A stretch of 64,000 bases of DNA from Cylindrotheca closterium (taxonomy: Eukaryota; Bacillariophyta; Bacillariophyceae; Bacillariales; Bacillariaceae): NCBI GenBank assembly GCA_933822405.4, contig CAKOGP040001825.1, forward strand, positions 1 to 64,000. The letters are read 5' to 3'. Below, in pieces: positions 56,799-64,000 of this stretch. Below the pieces are notes generated by a model. The model had not been told where the DNA came from, searched no databases, and was given only the letters and a program-made list of their open reading frames with translations. The translations under genes and the position numbers were made by a program. How positions within the stretch are numbered: the stretch's first letter is position 1; the number at the start of each line of letters is the position of its first letter.

Positions 56799-59700
56799 CT
56801 AATCGTACGATTCCAGAACCTTATTCACAACAGTTGCAACGAGGGACTCCTGATTCCTCTCGTCTGGGTGCGTCTTTATTGCCCATTCAACAGCATCCCA
56901 GCATGTTGATTGATCTGCAGATTCACCCAGAATACTAAGTACTTGGCTCACAACACTGTCGTGCAAGATACAATTGTTGCTGGGTCCTTCAACAATGAAG
57001 TCGATTCTTTTGTCAGGATCTTTGGTATCAATGGGGAACTCTTGTGTACTCTCAACATAGACTATATCATGGTGGAAGTCGTCGTGCTTATCATCATTTG
57101 AATTTTCCGCCAGCTTCACCTTTGTCGTCTGTCTAGAAGCAAAAGGGGAAGCTTTGGGAATGTCGTCGTCACTTTCAGACAAACAAGAGGCTGGCTTCTC
57201 TAGGGCTGCCAGTCCCTCCACACTGGGAATGTTTGTTGCACGGTCTTTTCTGAGAGCAGCATCCATTGGTTTGCTGATTCTTTGCCCGTCGTCAGATGAA
57301 TCGCTATTTGTCTTTTGTACGGATGGTCCAGAGTGGAGCAATGTTCCTTGAAATCCCCGCTCGGCGGATTGCTTTCTTTTCCGGTTCTTGCCATTGGATG
57401 TTTTTGTACCTTCCGTTTTGTGGTAGATTGCAGTTTGAAGCAGGGAGTCCATAACACTTTCGTCCAAGCCTTGGCTAGATCCAGTATTGTCGCGTTGGTG
57501 AAATACATACAATTCAGTAGATGGATCATATAATGTCTCGCTCCGGAATTCTTCCTTGCTTTGTGCCTGTATGTCTTTGACTAAATCACTGACTGGCTTC
57601 TCGATCCATTCCGATCTAATATCTAGTTGTCCCTGATGATTTCCTTTCCAAAATACAGCCAATGTTAGCTTTCGTCCTGTAATACTGACCTGACACCGCT
57701 CAAATAGCAAGAGCTTGAGGGCAGCAACATTGAGATGCGTGTCAACTTTTGTTTCCATTTCGTTGATCAAACACCCAAGAGGGTATTGCGACTTCTTCTT
57801 TCGAGTTGACCGCCGAACAAACCCAAACAATCCTTTCTCCTCTTCAACGGCCAAAACAGTGGATCTGTTTTCAAGGCAGTTTATTGCTTCACCAATACTA
57901 CCCGTGTCCGCCAAGTTGAAAACACGAAGTTTATACTGTTTCGGCAAAGTCGGCGCACACTCAACGTCCGATTCTACCAGTATGGGTTCTTGTGGGTTCG
58001 TTCCATCTACACAAACTGCCGAGCGTTTGCTTTTCGTTGTTGGAATATTGTTAGCTGTGATGTGATTAATGCATGCCTCCTGAAATTCGTAATCCACTGC
58101 AAGAAATGGCAGCATCCTATCGGCAGATTGTTCGACGTGGCAAACAGGTGGAGAGACTCGGTAAAATTTTGAAGCTCCATCCAATACAACAGTGAAAGCA
58201 CTGCAATCTTCACTACCCTGCTCCTTCTCAATGCTCTGAATGGTCGGGTGATAAGCGTCTGCAGCTCTCTCATAATTGCTGAAGACTGCATGACCTTGAT
58301 CACCAGAGGATTGACACGCTCTTTCAACATTGTGCTGGTTCAAATATGAAGGCCGAAGCATTTGCAGTAACTTGGCGAGTGAAGCGACAAAAGACCTATA
58401 CGTTGGATCTGGCAGTACAGTTACCCAGATCGCCAGAGCTCTCGTTCCCTCCTCTTTATCACAATTTGAATCCAGGCTTTGGAATATGTGATCGTGTATC
58501 ACCTGCTTGCGTTCCTGGCAGACGAGGGGCACAAGGCTTGTACTAAAGTTGCCATCAAGAAATTGATTACATTGGAACATGTCGTTGCGGTGCTTGGGAA
58601 AAATTCTGCTTGACAAGTGTTTCAGCAGTTCTTGGGATTTCTTGAAACACAACTGCCGAGCTTCGGAAACCTTCTTCACTACACTGCGCCAATGGCTAAG
58701 ATCCTTTCGATGCACTAGGCGGTAGGAGGCGCTAGGGTCAGTCTGAAAGCAGTTTACATCATTTTCTTTCAGCAGGCGCATCAATTCCCGATCCTCAGAA
58801 GTGTCTTTCGCCCATTTCTTCAAATCAGAAATAGTCTCTTCAGTCCGAGTCTTTTCCTCTCGGCACGTTGCACATCCATGGTCTTCAAAATGTGCACCCT
58901 TTAGAACCCTTGCTCTCTTCAATTCGATGGCTTCTGGGAACACTGCCTTCAGTCTTTGCCACACTCCCCAAGAAACAAAGCGAACATTTCGTCTGTCGTT
59001 CATTTCATTGCACTTTTTGTGCTCACAAATTATCTCAGAGTTGAAGTACATATCGAGCTCTGTAATGGTGACGTTCGCCGTGCGCTTTGAGGACGCATTC
59101 GTCAAGTCGGAGTCATATTCGCATTGGAAGAGAGACAAATCAAGACGATCTAGCCCCTCGAGATACGAATCTTCTTTGGATGCAAGCTTTGAACCTGCTG
59201 TTTCGTCATTTAGCTTCGAGAATTTGTGGATCAACCCCTTGAATGAATTCCTATATCTCGTGACCATTCGCTTCGACACTGCGAAGACAAATGCATCACC
59301 AGAGCAATCGAAATCTTCCCCCTCACTGTAGAATTGCAGATCTCTGTTGTCCAAACTTGGATCGAGGCAGTCATACAACTCCTTGATATCCTTGAGTAGT
59401 TTTAGTCGAGTAGCTAAAAGACTACTATAAGACTTGGAACACTGGTCGCAGATGAGATTTTTTGACAAGGAGATCACAACGTCACAAACTGGGTTACAAT
59501 CACCACATAGCTTTGATTCTTCTCGAAATCTGGATTGTTCAGCTTTCAGCAAAGAGACGTATGCGTTGAACGTAGACCGATGCAGAATCTTGCCCCTTCT
59601 AGACGTGACAGGGTGCAACTTGGTGTGCTTGCAAAGAAGCGGTTTGTGACACAATATAGGACCTTCGGACCGGATGCGTTCATCAAGGCCATCATCAAGG

Positions 59701-62182
59701 CGCAGGAATTTTCTCAGTGTATCTGCGTCAACCCATATCAGAGGTTCTACGCTCACCACTGCTAGCGACGAAGAGTCTCGAAACATGTATTTTCGAATTC
59801 CAATTTCACGGCGACGAAGTCGGTCAGCCAGTAAAGTATCTTTGTGGCACATGCTGCGATACGGAAACAGACAGCGTGAGAAAGAAAGACAACAGAATTT
59901 GAGCCACGGTGACCGAACGGAACGTACTCATATAGAGTCGAATACTTGTCAGTTCTTTGCTGCGCAATTTTTGAAAGGATATCTTGTTGATCTGAAGTAC
60001 TACCGATGGGGTCGCGTGTAAAGCGGCTTTCTCGTCGCACGATTTCTTGTATTGCATTTTCTTTGAGGTATTTTCCATCCACATAATACATGTTATAAGC
60101 GTCTTTGCTCCCAATAGGAGCAACTTGCACTTCGCTCATCTCGTTGGTCCCTGGAGAGTCGTAGCTATTAGAAGGTCCTGCTGGCAAGTGTTTCACTACT
60201 TCGTCGTTGAACTCAAACCATTGCCCAGTAACCCAGTCCATGGCCTCGGCGATGTAGTGGCCAGCGTATGCAGAGGTACCTTGATGGCGCATAACGGCGC
60301 ACAATTTGTAACATACTTCCGATCCATCACGTTTTGGAACGCTCAATGTGGTTGGGAGCAAAACCTTATCTGAGAGCTTCTTCTTGACATATTGCGAAAG
60401 ATCAAAAACGTATCGGGATAGCTGGACGTTTAAAACCGGGGGTAGCGCAGTCAGCTTCAAAAGTCTGTTTGCGTCTTGCTTGCTACTGCACTTGCTGCAG
60501 AAATACTGATTGTCACCATCCAACACTTCAGCGCAGAGGTAATCATTAAGGCAATGCTGGACATCCGTGTCAACCATTTTCCCACCAAAGTAATCTTTTA
60601 TTTTCATTTCTCTGCCATTGCCCTTAGTCTTCTCTTGACGGACAATGGGGAGGTTCAAGTCCATGAAATTTTCACTTCGTTCTGACGATTGTCCACATGT
60701 CATGCAAATTGTTTGGTACGTTGTAGTACCTTGAAAGATACGGCGGAGAAGATTTTTCAGATCACCTTCGTTATCGCACTGTTGGAATGACTCCTCCATT
60801 CGTTCGAACAAGAGTCGCGCAAACTCATTTGGGTCCTGTTGCTCGTTGTGCTGAAGACCCAATGCATTGGAGAAATCTAGCGTTGACAACTTGCAATCTC
60901 CTCCAACAACCATTTTCGCAAGCAGTAACTGCATCTTTGATATGACAGCGTTCATACTGTGTGTGCTGTTTCCTGGTCTCCAAGAAAAAATTCCATTCAG
61001 GAAGACTGGATTCTGTGCCAGACATTGCAGTTGTGTGTTAAGATAGCAAGTGGCTCCGAGATTTTCGATTCCAGGAGGTATTGACAAATTTAGTAGGGCG
61101 GAGAGATTATCGACTTTCGACTGTCTTGCTGGGCTTACAAAGCGAAGTGTTCGTTCCCAAGCAGCAATAGTGGACAAGTACTTGTCAACATTTTGGTTCT
61201 CTCTATGATTGAATTCGTAATCAGACGCTCTCAAACAAGCCGAAATATAACGCTCAATTCTGCTGCCTTCCAAAGTAAACGATTTGCGAAGCAAACGAAT
61301 TCTTGTTTTCGTCGGTTGTGAGTAGTGAATCTTGTCCTCGTCTATGTTCGGCAATTCCATTGTGAATACGTGACCAGGGTCTCCTTCTACGTTGCGACTA
61401 TTTTGACATAGGGGCTTCAATCCGATAGCGTTCCTTTTTGTGTTGGGATCTATCTCCATGAAAGTAAAGACATCGTCGTTTTCATTCTTGCCGTTGGTAT
61501 TGTCATCCACCAGCTCGAGAACAGAGGTTGCAGACAGCCTGCTGCTATTGTCAACGTTGTCCCCTTTCAAGTTCTCGTGCAATGGCTTTCGGTGTATTTT
61601 TGTGCCCATTTGCATTGACCCCGGTTCTTCACTTCCAGGTGCGCTTTTACTGGTACCACCGTTTGTTTCTTCGACTGTATCCTTTGACCTTTCTACCAGG
61701 ATGTCATTTATAACTCCACCTGCCGAGGCCAGGCAAAGAGGATTAAAATCGCACTGACAACGATATGATTTGTCCGTTGGACGAATTCCAACAGCATAAA
61801 AGTCATCTAATTGACTAGGAGACGAGAGCTTCGCTCTCTTTCTTCCTTTTCCTCGTTTCTTGTTGCTTTCGTGCAACTTTCTGGTCCAGGCTTTCATTGA
61901 TGGGCACGCGCAATGGCCCACATGGCGAACGACTGCTACTTCATCCAAATGCTCGTTTTTTTCTGGTGTCAGTGTCCCCCATACACAAGCATTCCACGGA
62001 GTTGTGATCGATATGCCTGTTTCAAGGGATTGTTGTCTCGATTGCAATCCACGATATGGGTCCTGCAACACTTCATATTCCGTCAAAGCCAGATAATTCT
62101 CAAACTCTTTGTCTCCAGGCAGCGGCTTAGGCGAAGCTTTAGCTTTCACCGAGACGTTTTCTCGAGATCTACCTGATCTCAT
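56799..62182 (-). CDS. USP48-like ubiquitin-specific protease, very long, 1769 aa
   Basis: Minus-strand exons 62182-59928 and 59853-56799 (5310 nt), joined in phase 2 to read STLYDMCHKDTLLADRL. Start is ATG 62182; the open frame begins a little further upstream without an ATG. The USP domain has the Cys box GIENLGATCYLNTQLQCL (Cys about 379) and the His box TSAYAGHYIAEAMDWV; two CxxC pairs (CMTCGQSS, FCSKCSSK) fit the zinc finger. LYYV-like YNMYYVDGKYL ends the catalytic region near 700. The C-terminal 1000 residues hold DUSP-like segments: ADTLRKFLRLDDGLDERIRS and VRFVSWGVWQRLKAVFPEAI. The order USP then DUSPs matches USP48. The protein is about 700 residues longer than human USP48, mostly in the N-terminal and C-terminal disordered parts. 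Confidence 0.85.
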
Positions 62183-62455
62183 GGCTTGCAAAAGTAGGCA
62201 ATACGGTCACCGATGAGAGTAAATTGTCGTGAAGGAGAGAACCGACGCGCAAAAAGATCACCGACACGTTCGACTCCCTTTTTAAAAACCGGGAACGATT
62301 GAGCGAAGAAACGGCAACACAAAGTTTTGCACACGGCACGATGTCACAAATCTATCCTCCATCGTTTTCTCATAGTTCTAACTGCAGCTCGATTGTGTTA
62401 CCACCTCTTCAAGGCTTTGCTCATAACTTTCTCAAGAAATCAGAACTACGAAACA

Positions 62456-63304
62456 ATGGAACCAGTAGGAATCCATTCCAACGACATGGAAGCGATCAAC
62501 TTTCAGCTTCCGCAAGTTCAAAACCGGGGAAGTCATCACTATAACCTTAGTTCTCTCGGGACGGAAGTTGACGAAGGCCACTTCTCCTCCAAGCCACAAA
62601 CGCGTCGTCAACGAAAGAAGCTTCAAAAACCACGCCTCCTTCCCAATCCAGAGGAGGATCCCGTCGACCTTGAAGAAGATCCCTCCAACCCCTTTTCGGG
62701 GCTTCTTGGAGATACTCAGAGAGCCAAATTCGACAAACCTCGCCCTCTACCCCGTCGTGGTTTGTCTCTCATCGAATACCCACAGGAAGGACCAGAAGAA
62801 GAACCCTGGGACGAAGAGATGATTGATCAACGTAATCCTCAGCGCAGTGCCTCAGTTGCCGAATACAGTCGCCGAAATAATCCAGACGAGATGGATCCTC
62901 CAAACTTCCTCCATCGCCGAAGCAAATCGATCCGCGTTCCCAGTTCTTCGAAGAGAGACTTTCAGCCCAAGCGAAACAAGAGCATTCACTCGAAGTTTTC
63001 TGATGTGAAGTGTCAGGAAAACGAAATTTGGGTTCAAACATTCATAGTGAATGAGAACGGCAAGATCGAGTATTACTTCAAGGGTCTGAGAGGAGAAGAA
63101 TATCGTCTGGAACCTCCCACTGGAGCTCTGAATATCGTCTACTTAGAGGATGTCGTGGGTGGAGAAAATGACGACCCTGAAGTCGTTGACAGTATCAAGA
63201 GGGAAATGGCAATGCCATCCATTGTGAAGAAAGGAAAGAAAAAGTCGAGATGGGCTCCATTCATTAAAAAGTGCAAGTCGATTCGGAAGTTGGCAAGCAA
63301 CTGA
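62456..63304 (+). CDS. Basic protein of unknown function with a WW-like segment, 282 aa
   Basis: The start is the first ATG (62456); the open frame to 62327 has none, and a 5' intron is possible. Rich in Arg/Lys and Pro, with Ser-containing basic patches (RRSKSIRVPSSSKRDF). One ordered-looking segment at about 190-235 (ENEIWVQTFIVNENGKIEYY...LEPPTGALNIVYLED) loosely recalls WW-type folds. The tail is basic (KKCKSIRKLASN). No family recognised. It is divergent from the USP gene with 273 bp between starts. Confidence 0.65.
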   Translation: MEPVGIHSNDMEAINFQLPQVQNRGSHHYNLSSLGTEVDEGHFSSKPQTRRQRKKLQKPRLLPNPEEDPVDLEEDPSNPFSGLLGDTQRAKFDKPRPLPRRGLSLIEYPQEGPEEEPWDEEMIDQRNPQRSASVAEYSRRNNPDEMDPPNFLHRRSKSIRVPSSSKRDFQPKRNKSIHSKFSDVKCQENEIWVQTFIVNENGKIEYYFKGLRGEEYRLEPPTGALNIVYLEDVVGGENDDPEVVDSIKREMAMPSIVKKGKKKSRWAPFIKKCKSIRKLASN

Positions 63305-63385
63305 GGGGCTCATACTTTCCTGGGGTATTTGACAGATCGATAATAGAAGCATATTCAATATAATAACTGTTTCCTGTTAGCTAAC

Positions 63386-64000
63386 TTAGTTGAGAGGTGT
63401 CAGGTCGTCGTTTTCGACACGTAATACGGCTTCCTCTGGAAGATTGTTAATGAGATCATCCAATGCAAAACGCACGTTGCGGTCTCGCGCTTCTTTTGAC
63501 ATTGTCACTGCTGTTCTATCAAAAACCGCTGAATTTCTCTTCGTCAAACTTGTCTCCTTCAGTTCGCCGACATTCGTCTCGTACAATGTACCTTCCAACG
63601 TCACAACGGTTTTGTAATCGGGGTGGCTAACAAAAGGGTACGAGCCGAAAGAAACATTGGGATGGTCGATGACAGCTTCATTCAAAGTATCAACGATTGA
63701 AGCTTCTTCAACACCTAGAACCAACCTGTAGGCAGTGCTACGTTCTAGCTGCGATGACAGATAGGCTGCAACGCTTTCAATCTTCTTGGAAAAGTACTCT
63801 GGAACTCCTGGCAGAATGAAGATATTCCTGCATTGTAAAACAGGCCAGTCGGATTCAGAGTTCGATAGGTATCGTAGCTTAGCATTGGAGGGAAGTGTGG
63901 CCATCTTTTCTTGTGCAGGAGTTAACTCGCCGTCGGGGTTGTTCATTTTTTCTCGCAGCAAGTCAGCCATTTCCGCATGAAGAATCATATCTTGTCCCAG
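63386..64000 (-). CDS. MoCF/CinA-like domain protein, FAD-synthase N-terminal type, partial
   Basis: The minus-strand frame stops at 63386 and remains open to the right edge; the true start is outside the window. It contains LQCRNIFILPGVPEYFSKKI, the PG(V/I)P motif of molybdopterin-binding (MoCF) domains in FLAD1/CinA-type proteins, preceded by KMATLPSNAKLRYL. The remainder (YRLVLGVEEASIVDTLNEAV; HPDYKTVVTLEG) matches the C-terminal part of that domain. In fungi and animals this domain is fused to the FAD synthase PAPS-reductase domain. No such domain follows here, as the frame ends TPLN; an N-terminal fusion cannot be excluded. Confidence 0.8.
   Translation of the reverse strand: MGQDMILHAEMADLLREKMNNPDGELTPAQEKMATLPSNAKLRYLSNSESDWPVLQCRNIFILPGVPEYFSKKIESVAAYLSSQLERSTAYRLVLGVEEASIVDTLNEAVIDHPNVSFGSYPFVSHPDYKTVVTLEGTLYETNVGELKETSLTKRNSAVFDRTAVTMSKEARDRNVRFALDDLINNLPEEAVLRVENDDLTPLN

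Noticed and set aside
1..64000. tRNA, rRNA or other structured RNA genes
   Set aside because: None was noticed by eye; a tRNA or covariance-model scan would be required to exclude them firmly.

Overview
The window looks like nuclear DNA of a diatom, probably a pennate species. The reasons are compact, closely packed genes on both strands with short GT-AG introns (mostly 40-190 nt); Ty1/copia remnants that resemble the diatom CoDi type; proteins with a signal peptide followed by an F-at-the-cleavage-site plastid motif (AHAF/VPP at 53358, NGF/GPP at 50696); a helicase-associated-domain repeat gene; and a diatom-style bZIP. Species cannot be decided from the sequence alone. Exon models were built by hand: splice sites were chosen so that reading phase and protein-family continuity agree, and each listed model sums to a multiple of three.

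Layout. 1-8650 is gene-poor and repeat-rich: TTGTGGGAA repeats, a frameshifted small gene, a 187-bp tandem duplication, a decayed copia pol followed by a decayed copia gag, and a 1.18-kb inverted-repeat element containing the tail of a probable non-LTR retroelement protein. From 8654 to the end the window is gene-dense: an SDP1-type patatin lipase, a mitochondrial YME1-type FtsH protease, an ankyrin-like/coiled-coil protein, a SERBP1/Stm1 ribosome-associated protein, an NCoR/SMRT-like double-SANT corepressor divergent from a class I HDAC, a double fringe-like glycosyltransferase, a GNAT-PhzF fusion, VMA21, an ARM-repeat protein, SEM1/DSS1, a bZIP factor, a conserved P-loop protein, a TM9SF nonaspanin, UBC13, a helicase-associated repeat protein, a CCDC124/Lso2 homologue, a coiled-coil protein, two plastid-type presequence proteins, AMPK beta, a cold-shock-domain protein, a small membrane protein, a very large USP48-like deubiquitinase, and a molybdopterin-binding/FAD-synthase-like fragment running off the right edge.

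How genes may work together. The clearest functional pair is the divergent NCoR-like protein and class I HDAC (18299-25506). In animals the same two families form the NCoR/SMRT-HDAC3 corepressor, so the shared 231-bp intergenic region may co-regulate a diatom version. UBC13, SEM1 and the USP48-like enzyme all belong to ubiquitin-proteasome biology but are scattered. SERBP1 and CCDC124/Lso2 both bind idle ribosomes but are 29 kb apart. Clusters of GTAC-containing palindromes recur in the intergenic spaces, mostly near divergent starts, and several genes carry an intron at or inside the start codon.
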